From NCBI GenBank assembly GCA_964462985.1, contig CAYXAA010000026.1:1-64000 (forward strand): a DNA stretch of 64,000 bases, given 5' to 3'. A model generated the notes under the pieces. That model was not told where the DNA came from and did not search any database. It saw only the letters and a list, made by a program, of their open reading frames with translations. This document shows positions 17,272 through 26,028 of the stretch, piece after piece; positions within the stretch are counted from its first letter, which is position 1, and the number at the start of each line of letters is the position of its first letter. The position numbers and the translations under genes are program-made. This DNA is from CAYXAA01 sp964462985. GTDB taxonomy: Bacteria > Pseudomonadota > Alphaproteobacteria > Rhizobiales > Stappiaceae.

Positions 17272-17829
17272 CTAGGCGACGCCTTTGCCGGCCCGCTCTC
17301 TTGCTGTCATAAAGTTGTCGCGGGTCAAAACCAAGTCGATGTGCGGCAGTTCCTGTCCGCGCGCCCGGCACATTTGACGGCTCTCGCCGCAAACGGTGAA
17401 CCCGAGCTTCTCCTGCACGCGGATCGAGGCCGGGTTGTCTGCGAAGGCTCCGGCGGTGACCATGTCATGGTCCGTGGTCTCGAAGAGCCACGACAGGATG
17501 GCGGTCGCAGCCTCAGTCATATAGCCGCGGCCCCAGTATGGCCTGCCCAGCCAGAAGCCCACGTCGGCCGTTCGGCGCAGTTCACGCAAGACGAACACAC
17601 CAGCTGCACCATCGCCCGGGTCGATCACGAAGGCCAACCGCTCCGCGGGATCGGATGCCAAAGCGGCCGAATACCATGCCTCGGCGTCGGCGCGGGTATA
17701 GGGATGCGGCACCAAGGCCAGCATCTTTGCGACCTTGAAGTCGCTGATCAGCGCCGCAATGCGATCGACGTCGCGGCGCTCGGGCGGACGCAGGGTCAAC
17801 CGCGGGGTCGTCAGGTAAGGGACGGTCAC
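17272..17829 (-). CDS. GNAT family N-acetyltransferase (RimJ/RimL-like), downstream copy
   Basis: A 185-residue GNAT acetyltransferase of the RimJ/RimL subgroup. The acetyl-CoA-binding region is GFWLGRPYWGRGYMTEAATA (motif A), followed by ADNPASIRVQEKLGF (motif B). The GTG start at 17829 overlaps the stop of the preceding GNAT gene as GTGA; an upstream in-frame ATG at 17955 would run deep into that gene and was rejected. Position between rpmA and obgE suggests a ribosomal-protein or translation-factor substrate, but no substrate is known. Confidence 0.85.
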   Translation of the reverse strand: MTVPYLTTPRLTLRPPERRDVDRIAALISDFKVAKMLALVPHPYTRADAEAWYSAALASDPAERLAFVIDPGDGAAGVFVLRELRRTADVGFWLGRPYWGRGYMTEAATAILSWLFETTDHDMVTAGAFADNPASIRVQEKLGFTVCGESRQMCRARGQELPHIDLVLTRDNFMTARERAGKGVA

Positions 17830-18431
17830 GACGCCCTCCCCCAGCGCTTCAGCGCCGCCCAGGTCGAGCGGTCCAGCCCGTAACGCTCGACCGAGACGAC
17901 GCCGCCGGCACCCTTCGACAGCATCATGCCCTGATCGCGATACTGGAATCCACACTTGACGAGCACACGCTTCGACGCCGGGTTGGTGACCCGGACGGAA
18001 GCGGCGAGTGTTTCGTGCGGCGTTGCCGTGAAGATGCGATCGATCACCGCCTGCACGGCCTCAGTGGCATAGCCGTGACCCCAGAACGGCTCGCCGATCC
18101 AGTAGCCGAGGTGGATGGGACCGCCGGGCTCCTGAGGCGAGAATCCGATCGAGCCGATGAACCGGCCCGTCGACTTCAGCCTGACCGCAAAGGTGCCGCG
18201 CTCACGCCCGCCCTCGGCCGCCCGGTCGACCATCGCGCGGGCATCAGCAAGCGTGAAGGGGTGTGGCAAGGTCGCCAACATGGCGGCGATGCGACGGTTG
18301 TCTGCGAGAAAGACAATGTCGGAGACATCATCCTTGCGCGGCAGATCGATTCTCAGCCGCGCGGTGTCCTGCGGCACTTCGGCCGCAGGCAGACTCTCTT
18401 CGTCCAAAAACTCCTCTAAATCGGCAACCAT
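17826..18431 (-). CDS. GNAT family N-acetyltransferase (RimJ/RimL-like), upstream copy
   Basis: A 201-residue RimJ/RimL-type GNAT protein, paralogous to the gene that overlaps its 3' end. Motif A is GYWIGEPFWGHGYATEAVQA, then VTNPASKRVLVKCGF. An extra N-terminal segment of about 35 acidic residues precedes the fold. The ATG at 18431 was chosen because GGGAGGA lies just upstream; an earlier ATG at 18455 lacks this. It starts about 20 bp after a strong hairpin that should end the rplU-rpmA transcript, so expression may depend on read-through. Confidence 0.85.
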   Translation of the reverse strand: MVADLEEFLDEESLPAAEVPQDTARLRIDLPRKDDVSDIVFLADNRRIAAMLATLPHPFTLADARAMVDRAAEGGRERGTFAVRLKSTGRFIGSIGFSPQEPGGPIHLGYWIGEPFWGHGYATEAVQAVIDRIFTATPHETLAASVRVTNPASKRVLVKCGFQYRDQGMMLSKGAGGVVSVERYGLDRSTWAALKRWGRAS

Positions 18432-18451
18432 GACGTCCTCCCGGCGACAGA

Positions 18452-18488
18452 CCAAACAAGAAGGGGGAGATGGCGCCCCATCTCCCCC
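18452..18488 (-). terminator. Rho-independent terminator after rpmA
   Basis: GGGGGAGATGG (18463-18473) pairs perfectly with CCATCTCCCCC (18478-18488) over 11 bp around a CGCC loop. On the minus strand the stem is followed by TTCTTGTTT. It lies 78 bp after rpmA and only about 20 bp before the first GNAT start, so some read-through would be needed to transcribe the GNAT-obgE genes from the rplU promoter. Confidence 0.75.
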
Positions 18489-18565
18489 GATCTTTTCGAT
18501 CTTGCCGGTTCACTCGAACCGCCGGGTCGTTGGGACGCCGGCGGTTCAATAAGGACACGTCGGCT

Positions 18566-18835
18566 TTACTCCGCGGCTTGCATTGCCGGAAGTACGCTAA
18601 TGAAGGTTCGGCCGTTGGCTTTGGCTTCGAAGGCGACCTTGCCTTCGATGGTGGCAAATATCGTGTGATCCTTGCCCATGCCGACGCCCGAACCCGGATG
18701 CCACTTGGTGCCGCGCTGACGCGCGATGATGTTGCCCGGAATCACGGCTTCACCGCCGTATTTCTTGATGCCGAGGCGACGACCGGCCGAATCGCGACCG
18801 TTGCGGGACGAACCGCCTGCCTTTTTGTGTGCCAT
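18566..18835 (-). CDS. rpmA: 50S ribosomal protein L27
   Basis: An 89-residue ribosomal protein located near the peptidyl-transferase centre. The sequence begins MAHKKAGGSSRNGRDSAGRR, the typical mature L27 N-terminus without the cleavable extension found in Firmicutes, and includes GNIIARQRGT and GVGMGKDHTIFA. It follows rplU by 29 bp in the universal rplU-rpmA pair. Confidence 0.98.
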   Translation of the reverse strand: MAHKKAGGSSRNGRDSAGRRLGIKKYGGEAVIPGNIIARQRGTKWHPGSGVGMGKDHTIFATIEGKVAFEAKANGRTFISVLPAMQAAE

Positions 18836-18864
18836 GACGAAACTCCTCGTCTAACGTCTTCTTG

Positions 18865-19254
18865 TCAGGCCGACACGGCGTCGGCGGCGGTGGTCTCTTC
18901 GGCGGCCGGTTCGGCCTTCTTCGCCTTCCTGGCCTTGGTACCACCGGCCACGATATCGGTGATCTTCACCAACGTGTAGCTCTGGCGGTGGCCGTTGCGG
19001 CGCTTCGAATTCTGCCGGCGGCGCTTCTTGAAGACCAGGATCTTGCGGTCCCGGCCCTGCTCGACGACCTCGGCGACGACCTTTGCGCCGGCAATCGTCG
19101 GAGCCCCGACGGTGGTGTTGCCGTCACCGCCGATCACGAGCACCTCTTCGAAGGTCACCGTGTCGCCGGCCTCGGCGGAAAGCTTCTCGACCTTCAAGAG
19201 GTCGTCGGTGGCGACATGGTATTGCTTGCCGCCGGTCTTGATCACTGCGAACAT
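18865..19254 (-). CDS. rplU: 50S ribosomal protein L21
   Basis: A 129-residue large-subunit protein that binds 23S rRNA. It begins MFAVIKTGGKQYHV and includes the RNA-binding FKKRRRQNSKRRNGHRQ stretch. An Ala/Lys/Glu-rich tail after about residue 103 is longer than in E. coli L21 (103 residues), as is common in alphaproteobacteria. The open frame continues upstream for 87 codons, but family alignment places the start at 19254 with GAAGGA upstream. It is the first gene of the block, about 290 nt downstream of its probable transcription start. Confidence 0.97.
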   Translation of the reverse strand: MFAVIKTGGKQYHVATDDLLKVEKLSAEAGDTVTFEEVLVIGGDGNTTVGAPTIAGAKVVAEVVEQGRDRKILVFKKRRRQNSKRRNGHRQSYTLVKITDIVAGGTKARKAKKAEPAAEETTAADAVSA

Positions 19255-19546
19255 GTCTGGCACGTCCTTCTTGTCGTTCTTGGAACGGATCCGCCGAACA
19301 AGCGAACCCGGCATCGTGCGCATCCTATGGCGCCACCGGCTCGCGGCCGCAGGGACCGGTACGTCGGCGGACTTCGATGACCTCCCGGATCTGCCGAGAC
19401 CCGGGGGGCTTGCAGCCGCTCCGGCAGCTGCGGCAGACCTTAGCATTGCAACGTCCCGGCCCGTTCTGGAGCCGGTAACTGGCAAAGGGTCTGGTCTGGA
19501 AGCCTCGGACAGCACCTGAGGGCGGCTTTCCGACCCTCAACGAAGC
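19255..19546 (-). other. Long structured 5' leader of rplU
   Basis: From the predicted start near 19546 to the rplU ATG there are about 290 nt with no gene. Read on the minus strand it holds several self-complementary segments, for example TCTGCCG with CGGCAGA (within about 19385-19440) enclosing further GC pairs. This may be an autoregulatory leader for L21 or a processing region. The pairing was found by eye and was not energy-scored. Confidence 0.4.
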
Positions 19547-19552
19547 GGTCGC

Positions 19553-19580
19553 ACTATACGGATGAAACCTGCAAAGTCAA
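19553..19580 (-). promoter_or_regulatory. Sigma-70 promoter of rplU-rpmA
   Basis: On the minus strand TTGACT (19575-19580) is followed after 16 bp by TATAGT (19553-19558). Both hexamers are close to consensus and no better pair exists upstream of rplU. The predicted transcription start is near 19546. Confidence 0.75.
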
Positions 19581-19744
19581 CGCAATCGCAGCAGGAGAAT
19601 TGTCCTGATTGTCTTCATGCCGCTGTGCTCGCCGCCGCCATATCACGGCAGACCGTCCACAGCGAAAATTCCTGCCTGCGCCCCCTTGTGCGACGCATTC
19701 GCCTTGGCTATTTTCCGGCCGCTTTACGACCACTATATCTCGGT

Positions 19745-19839
<95 letters not shown>

Positions 19840-20085
19840 TTTCTTCCTGAAGGCTCCCGCCGAATTAGCGGAAAGAATCGAGCATCAAAGCCCGTCCCGC
19901 GTCTGCACTGGCGTACGCGCGAGCCAGAGAGTTGTCTCTGCGCGCTTCGGCAACCGGCCGGGACCTGCCGAACCGTTCCGAGAAAGCCTCCGCGAGGACG
20001 GAGAGCGGTTGGCGCCATCAGCAGACTGCATAGGCGTATCACGGCGTGGGGAGGGCATCACCAGTTTCGGAGGACGCCTCGCAGT

Positions 20086-21717
20086 CTATTCGCTAACGAT
20101 GCCCTCCGGCGCCGTCTCAAGACGGAAGGCAGCCGCCATCAGGGCCTTGGTATAATCGCTCTGTGGGTGATCGAAGATCTGGGCCGAGGGTCCGGCCTCC
20201 ACAACCTTGCCGGCACGCATCACCACGACATCGTTGGCAAGCGCCCGCACGACCTTGAGGTCGTGCGAGATGAAGAGATAGGCGAGGCCATGGCGCTTCT
20301 GCAGATCACGCAGAAGGTCGACGACTTGAGCCTGGACGCTCATGTCGAGAGCCGAGGTCGGCTCGTCGAGCATGACGAACCGTGGCTCCAACACCATTGC
20401 ACGGGCAATCGAGATGCGCTGGCGCTGACCGCCGGAGAACTCGTGCGGATAGCGGAACCGGGTCGCAGCGTCGAGCCCGACCTCCTTCAGCGCATGGGCG
20501 ACCCTGGCTTCGCGCTCGCGTTCGCCGAGCGTGGGGAAATGCACCTTAAGCCCTTCGCCGACGATCTCGGCGACCGACATGCGCGGGCTGAGCGAGCCGA
20601 ACGGATCCTGGAACACGATCTGCATGTCGCGACGCAGCGGCCGCATGTCCTTCCAGGAGAAGGCCTGGATCTCCCGACCGCTGAAGGCAATCCGCCCGGT
20701 CGAGGAAATCATCCGCAGCAGCGCCAGGCCGAGCGTGGTCTTGCCGGAACCGGACTCTCCGACGATGCCGAGCGTCTGGCCTTCCCGGACAACAACGTCG
20801 ACGCCGTCCACCGCCTTGATGTGATCAACCGTCCGACGCAAGAGGCCCCGCCGGATCGGAAACCAGACCTTGAGATCATCGGCCTCGACGACAATCGGCT
20901 TCGACAGATCGGTCACCGGCGGCTCGCCCTTGGGCTCGGCGGCAAGCAGATGCCGGGTATAGGCGTGCTTCGGCGCAGCAAAGACGTCCGCCACCGTGCC
21001 GTGCTCCACGATCTTGCCCTTGGTCATGACGCAGACCCGGTCAGCGAACTTGCGCACGATGCCAAGGTCATGCGTGATGAGCAGCAGCGCCATGCCGGTG
21101 TCACGCTTCAGATCCATGAGCAGCTTCAGGATCTGGGCCTGCACCGTCACGTCGAGGGCGGTCGTGGGCTCATCGGCGATGAACAGGTCCGGCTCGTTGG
21201 CCAGCGCCATGGCGATCATCACGCGCTGGCGCTGACCGCCCGAAAGCTGGTGCGGATATGAGGCGAGGCGCTTTTCCGGTTCGCGGATGCCGACCTGGTC
21301 GAGAAGCTCAAGCACGCGGGCGCGGGCAGCGCGCTCGCCCATACCGCGGTGAATTTTCAGGATCTCCGCGATCTGCCGCTCGACCGTGTGCAGCGGGTTC
21401 AGTGAGGTCATCGGCTCCTGGAACACCATGGAGATGTCATTGCCGCGGGTCGCGCGCAGCGTACGCTCGTCGGCGGCGAGGAGATCCTTGCCGTTGAACA
21501 GGATCTGGCCGGAGGGGTGCGAGGCCGCCGGATAGGGCAGAAGCTTCAGCACCGACAGCGCGGTCACCGACTTGCCGGAGCCGGATTCGCCGACCAGCGC
21601 CACCGTCTCCCCCTTGGCGACGTCGAAGGAGACGCGGTCCACGGCCAGGTTGGTTGCCCCGTCTTGGGTGAAGGCAACAGAGAGATCGCGGACGGAGAGA
21701 AGGGGGGAGGCCGTCAT
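20086..21717 (-). CDS. yejF: ABC transporter ATP-binding protein YejF (two ATPase domains)
   Basis: A 543-residue protein with two fused peptide/nickel-type ABC ATPase domains. Each has a Walker A (GESGSGKS near residue 43, GESGSGKT in the second half), a signature (LSGGQRQR and FSGGQRQR) and a Walker B (LFIADEPT and VMLDEPT). It powers the Yej importer, which in E. coli takes up microcin C and oligopeptides and in Agrobacterium and Brucella has been linked to muropeptide uptake and resistance to antimicrobial peptides. It is the last gene of the yej operon, 120 bp after yejE. Confidence 0.95.
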   Translation of the reverse strand: MTASPLLSVRDLSVAFTQDGATNLAVDRVSFDVAKGETVALVGESGSGKSVTALSVLKLLPYPAASHPSGQILFNGKDLLAADERTLRATRGNDISMVFQEPMTSLNPLHTVERQIAEILKIHRGMGERAARARVLELLDQVGIREPEKRLASYPHQLSGGQRQRVMIAMALANEPDLFIADEPTTALDVTVQAQILKLLMDLKRDTGMALLLITHDLGIVRKFADRVCVMTKGKIVEHGTVADVFAAPKHAYTRHLLAAEPKGEPPVTDLSKPIVVEADDLKVWFPIRRGLLRRTVDHIKAVDGVDVVVREGQTLGIVGESGSGKTTLGLALLRMISSTGRIAFSGREIQAFSWKDMRPLRRDMQIVFQDPFGSLSPRMSVAEIVGEGLKVHFPTLGEREREARVAHALKEVGLDAATRFRYPHEFSGGQRQRISIARAMVLEPRFVMLDEPTSALDMSVQAQVVDLLRDLQKRHGLAYLFISHDLKVVRALANDVVVMRAGKVVEAGPSAQIFDHPQSDYTKALMAAAFRLETAPEGIVSE

Positions 21718-21838
21718 GGGCGCTGCCTCGTTGTCGATGAATGATGTTCTACGTCGTCGGAATGCGCGGGAGGGCTAAGGCAGATTTTCCACCGGACAGT
21801 GTTCTTTCACGATCCTGTTCATCGTCCCTCCCATCGCT

Positions 21839-23023
21839 TCAGGCGAAGCTCTTGCGCGGATCAAAGGCATCGCGGACGGCTTCGCCAATAAAGATGAGCA
21901 GGCTCAGCATGATCGAGATCACGAAGAAGCCGGTGATGCCGAGCCAGGGCGCCTGCAAATTGTTCTTGCCCTGGGCCAGCAGCTCGCCAAGCGAGGGCGA
22001 ACCCGGCGGCAGACCGAAACCGAGAAAGTCGAGCGCCGTAAGCGTCGTGATCGATCCGTTGAGAAGGAACGGCAGAAAGGTCAGCGTCGCCACCATGGCG
22101 TTCGGCAGCATGTGGCGCCACATGATCTTGGCATTGCCGACGCCGAGCGCCCGGGCGGCGGTGACGTATTCGAAGTTGCGCGCGCGCAGGAACTCCGCCC
22201 GCACCACGCCGACCAGCGCCACCCAGGAAAAGGCGAGTAGGATAAAGAACAAGGTCCAAAAGCCGGGGATCAGTACCGAGGACACGATCAGGATCAGGTA
22301 GAGGGTCGGAATCGCGGTCCAAATCTCGATGAAACGTTGGAACGACAAGTCGATCCAGCCGCCGTAGTAGCCCTGAACGGCTCCGGCTGCGACGCCGATT
22401 ATCGAAGAGGCCACCGTCAGCGCCAAGCCGAACAGCACGGAAATGCGGAAGCCGTAGATCAGGCGAGCTACCACATCGCGGCCCTGGTCGTCGGTGCCGA
22501 GCCAATTCCAGTTGCCCATGACGCAGTTGGGATCGTCGACGCCGGCGGGATAGCGCGAGCACCGCGTGTCCTTGTCGAGCATCCACGATGGCGGTGCCGG
22601 CGCGGGCACGGGGATCTCGTTGTTGACCGTGCGATAGGAGTAGCGAATTGGCGGCCACAGCATCCAACCGTTGGCGGCAATCTCTTCCTGAATGAAGGGG
22701 TCACGGTAGTCGGTAATCGCCAGGAAGCCGCCGAACTTCTCCTCCGGATAGTCGACGAACACGGGCAACAGCAGCTCACCCTTGTAGGAAACGAGGATCG
22801 GGCGATCGTTGGCGATCAACTCGGAGGCGAGCGAGAGACCGAAAAGCGCAAGGAAAAGCCAGAGCGACCAGAAGCCGCGCCGATTGGCCTTAAAGTTGCG
22901 CAGCCGGCGCCGATTGATGGGCGAGAGCGCAAGCCGGCCGGGCGGCGGCTGGTTCTCGGAGGCAGGGATCGGTGCTTCGGCGTATCCGGCCTTCTGCAGA
23001 TCCTTCTCAAGCCGGGTGTCCAT
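21839..23023 (-). CDS. yejE: ABC transporter permease YejE
   Basis: A 394-residue inner-membrane permease of the OppC/DppC type. After a cytoplasmic N-terminus and a first transmembrane segment (about 50-70) comes a long extracytoplasmic part with LGTDDQGRDVVARLIYGFR, the family signature preceding the permease domain. Five more membrane spans follow, with the EAA-loop region RALGVGNAKIMWRHMLPNA. It starts 2 bp after the yejB stop, so the two permeases are made from one message. Confidence 0.95.
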   Translation of the reverse strand: MDTRLEKDLQKAGYAEAPIPASENQPPPGRLALSPINRRRLRNFKANRRGFWSLWLFLALFGLSLASELIANDRPILVSYKGELLLPVFVDYPEEKFGGFLAITDYRDPFIQEEIAANGWMLWPPIRYSYRTVNNEIPVPAPAPPSWMLDKDTRCSRYPAGVDDPNCVMGNWNWLGTDDQGRDVVARLIYGFRISVLFGLALTVASSIIGVAAGAVQGYYGGWIDLSFQRFIEIWTAIPTLYLILIVSSVLIPGFWTLFFILLAFSWVALVGVVRAEFLRARNFEYVTAARALGVGNAKIMWRHMLPNAMVATLTFLPFLLNGSITTLTALDFLGFGLPPGSPSLGELLAQGKNNLQAPWLGITGFFVISIMLSLLIFIGEAVRDAFDPRKSFA

Positions 23024-23025
23024 AC

Positions 23026-24135
23026 TCAGACCTCCCGGCTCTCGAAATCGATCCTCGGATCGATCCAGGTGTATGTGAGGTCGGAGATCAGGTTCACCAA
23101 CAGACCCATCAGGGAGAAGATGTAGAGCGTTGCAAACACCACGGCGTAGTCGCGGTTGATGACCGATTCAAAGCCAAGCAGACCGAGCCCATCCAGCGAG
23201 AAGATGGTCTCGATCAAGAGCGAGCCGGCGAAGAACGACGAGATGAAGGCACCGGGGAAACCAGCAACCACGATCAGCATCGCGTTGCGGAACACATGGC
23301 CGTAAAGCACCTGGCGCTCCGTGAGGCCCTTGGCGCGGGCGGTCTGGACGTACTGCTTGCGGATCTCATCAAGAAACGAGTTCTTCGTAAGCAGCGTTGT
23401 GGTGGCGAAGGCCGACAACACCATGGCAGTAAGCGGCAGCGCCAAATGCCAGAAATAATCGACGATCCGCGCCGGCCAGGACAGTTGCTCCCAGTTGTCT
23501 GACACCAGACCGCGCAGCGGGAACCAATCGAGGAACGAGCCGCCTGCGAACAATACGATCAGGAGTACCGCGAAGAGGAAGCCCGGAATGGCATAGCCCA
23601 CGATGATCACGGCAGACGTCCAGACATCGAATCTAGTCCCGTCCTTCACAGCCTTGCGAATGCCGAGCGGAATTGAAATGCCGTATGAGATCAGCGTCAT
23701 CCATAGACCGAGCGAAATCGAGACCGGCATCTTTTCCAGCACCAGATCGATGACGCGGATGTCCCGGAAATAGCTTTCACCGAAATCAAAGCGGGCGTAG
23801 TCCCACAACATCTTGGCGAAACGCTCCAGCGGCGGCTTGTCAAAACCGAATTGGCGCTCCAACTGCTTTATGAATTCAGGATCGAGGCCCTGCGCGCCGC
23901 GATACTTCGATGCGGTTGCATCGGCCATGCCACCTCGGTCGGCGCCGCCGCCGGCGAAATCACCGCTGCCGCCCCCAATTCGAGCGGTCGCCGATACGTC
24001 GGTGCCCTGAAGCTGGGCGATGACACGCTCAACCGGTCCACCCGGAGCGAACTGGATGATCACGAAGTTGATCGCCATGATGCCGACGAGAGTCGGAATG
24101 ATCAGAAGCAGGCGGCGGAGAATATAGGCGCCCAT
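23026..24135 (-). CDS. yejB: ABC transporter permease YejB
   Basis: A 369-residue OppB/DppB-type permease with six membrane spans. The N-terminus AYILRRLLLIIPTLVGIMA is typical, and the EAA loop contains ARAKGLTERQVLYGHVFRNA. A Gly- and Ser-rich insert near residues 50-75 in the first periplasmic loop is longer than in E. coli YejB and resembles rhizobial homologues. It follows the second yejA gene by 27 bp. Confidence 0.95.
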   Translation of the reverse strand: MGAYILRRLLLIIPTLVGIMAINFVIIQFAPGGPVERVIAQLQGTDVSATARIGGGSGDFAGGGADRGGMADATASKYRGAQGLDPEFIKQLERQFGFDKPPLERFAKMLWDYARFDFGESYFRDIRVIDLVLEKMPVSISLGLWMTLISYGISIPLGIRKAVKDGTRFDVWTSAVIIVGYAIPGFLFAVLLIVLFAGGSFLDWFPLRGLVSDNWEQLSWPARIVDYFWHLALPLTAMVLSAFATTTLLTKNSFLDEIRKQYVQTARAKGLTERQVLYGHVFRNAMLIVVAGFPGAFISSFFAGSLLIETIFSLDGLGLLGFESVINRDYAVVFATLYIFSLMGLLVNLISDLTYTWIDPRIDFESREV

Positions 24136-24162
24136 TGCTTGTTTCGGTCTCCTGGCCTCTGC

Positions 24163-26028
24163 CTAGCCCCTGCCGATGGCCGCGGCCTTATCCTTGTCGA
24201 ACCACCAGGTCGACTCCATGGGAAAGTTGTAGGTCGGCGGCGCCGGAGGCCGGCCGAACATGTCCCAGTAGGCCACGGTATGGACCGCCTTGTACCAGTT
24301 CGGCACCCAGTAGTAACCGGCGCGCAGCACCCGGTCGAGGGCGCGGGCCGCGACCGTCATTTCCTTGCGAGAAGTTGCGAAGATCACCTTGTCAATCAAG
24401 GCATCGACCACCGGATCCGAGATTCCGGCCAGGTTGTAATTCCCCGGCGAGGCGGCCGAGGCCGATCCCCACATCTGGCGCATTCCCTCGTTCGGCGTCG
24501 GGGACAGCGAATAGCGGCGGCCGGTCACATCGAAGTCATAGGAGTTGAGGCGGGATTCATACTGCGAGGGATCGACGAAGCGGATCGTTGCGTCGATGCC
24601 GATCAGTTTCAGGTTCCTGACGTAAGGCTGGAGGACGCGTTCGAACGACGGCGAATTCGAGAGGAATTCTAGCGTGAACGGTTCGCCCGACGGCAACAGC
24701 AATCGGGCGCCGTCTCGCTTGCAGCCGGCGGCCTGCAGCAGCTGCGCGGCCTGGCGCAGCAGCTTGCGGTCCTGTCCCGACCCGTCCGACACCGGGGCGA
24801 TGATCGCCGGTCCGAATACGGCATCGTCGACTTGCCCTCGATAGGGCTCCAGCAGGGCGAGTTCCTCCGCGCTCGGCGCGCCCTCGGCCTTCATCTCCGA
24901 GTTTTCAAAGAACGATTGAGTGCGCTCATAGAGGCCGTAGAACAGCACCTTGTTCGACCATTCGAAGTCGAAGGCAAGCCCTATTGCCTTGCGGACGCGC
25001 GGGTCGGAGAACTTGTCGCGCCGGGTGTTGAAGAACCAGCCCTGTGCGCCCGCCGGGCGTCCGTCGGGAATCTCTTCCTGGCGGACCTTGCGTTCGACAA
25101 CCGCGGGAAAATTGTACTCGGTCGCCCAGGTCTTGGAGACGAACTCCTCGTAGAAGGTCATGTTGCCCTTCTTGAAAGCCTCGAAGGCAACCTGACGATC
25201 CCGGAAAAACTCGACTCGAATGACATCAAAGTTGTTCTGGCCGCGGCTGACGGGAAGATCTTGTGCCCACCAGTCCGGAACCCGGTGATATTCGACGTAG
25301 CGGCCGACCTCGTGCTTGCCGACCCGGTAGGGGCCGGAAGACAGAGGCGGTGTCAGCGTCGACTGGGTGAAGTCGTATGTCGTGTAGTAGGCCTTGGAGA
25401 AAATTGGCAATCCCGCAACGATCAGGGGGAGCTGCTTGGTATGGCGCCCGGAGAAGGTAACCGCGACCCGGCGCTCATCGAGCGCTTCCGCCCCGGTTAC
25501 CTCGTTGATCACCTGGCTGATCATCGGGTGCCCTGCCTCTTTGAGCGTCATCACCGAGAACGCGACATCCTCCGCCGTCAGCGGCGACTGATCATGAAAG
25601 CGGGCCTCGGGCCGGATGTTGAAGATATAGGTGTTGCCGTCCTCAGAGATCTCCACGTTCTCTGCCACGAGCCCGTACATCGCGTCGGGCTCGTCGAGCG
25701 CCCTGACCATTAACGCGTCGAAACACAGCTCCATGCGCGGTGGCGCGTCCCCCTTCATGATGAAGGTGTTGAAGGTATTGAACGTTTGGGGATTCTGATT
25801 GAAGATCCAGCTCGGTGCGGTGAACACGATCCGTCCCCCCTTGGGGGCGTCCGGAACCACGTAATCGAAGGCGGAAAAGTCTGGGCCGTACTTGAACTCG
25901 TCGAAGACCGAAAGGCCGTGCCGGACTTCGGCAGCACGAGACCGGGATAATGGCAGCGTCGCCGCTGCGGCCGTCGCGCCCGCCAGTTTGAGAACCGTTC
26001 GGCGTGTTGGACGAAGCAGACTCGTCAT
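24163..26028 (-). CDS. yejA: Extracellular solute-binding protein YejA, Tat-type signal (second copy)
   Basis: A 621-residue periplasmic peptide-binding protein of SBP family 5. Its N-terminus has a twin-arginine motif, RPTRRTVLKLAGA, then a hydrophobic stretch and an SRA/AEV-like cleavage region, indicating folded export through Tat. The body follows the YejA pattern (DEFKYGPDFSAFDYV, PDAPKGG). The ATG at 26028 overlaps the stop of the upstream yejA as ATGA; the frame is open further upstream, but the twin-arginine start and overlap fix this one. It is 621 residues like its neighbour but only moderately similar, so this is an old duplication, probably with a different ligand range. Confidence 0.92.
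   Translation of the reverse strand: MTSLLRPTRRTVLKLAGATAAAATLPLSRSRAAEVRHGLSVFDEFKYGPDFSAFDYVVPDAPKGGRIVFTAPSWIFNQNPQTFNTFNTFIMKGDAPPRMELCFDALMVRALDEPDAMYGLVAENVEISEDGNTYIFNIRPEARFHDQSPLTAEDVAFSVMTLKEAGHPMISQVINEVTGAEALDERRVAVTFSGRHTKQLPLIVAGLPIFSKAYYTTYDFTQSTLTPPLSSGPYRVGKHEVGRYVEYHRVPDWWAQDLPVSRGQNNFDVIRVEFFRDRQVAFEAFKKGNMTFYEEFVSKTWATEYNFPAVVERKVRQEEIPDGRPAGAQGWFFNTRRDKFSDPRVRKAIGLAFDFEWSNKVLFYGLYERTQSFFENSEMKAEGAPSAEELALLEPYRGQVDDAVFGPAIIAPVSDGSGQDRKLLRQAAQLLQAAGCKRDGARLLLPSGEPFTLEFLSNSPSFERVLQPYVRNLKLIGIDATIRFVDPSQYESRLNSYDFDVTGRRYSLSPTPNEGMRQMWGSASAASPGNYNLAGISDPVVDALIDKVIFATSRKEMTVAARALDRVLRAGYYWVPNWYKAVHTVAYWDMFGRPPAPPTYNFPMESTWWFDKDKAAAIGRG

Noticed and set aside
19255..19515. 87-codon in-frame extension upstream of rplU
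   Set aside because: L21 proteins start at MFAVI; the extension is Arg/Ser/Ala-rich, lies in the transcribed leader and has no ribosome site.
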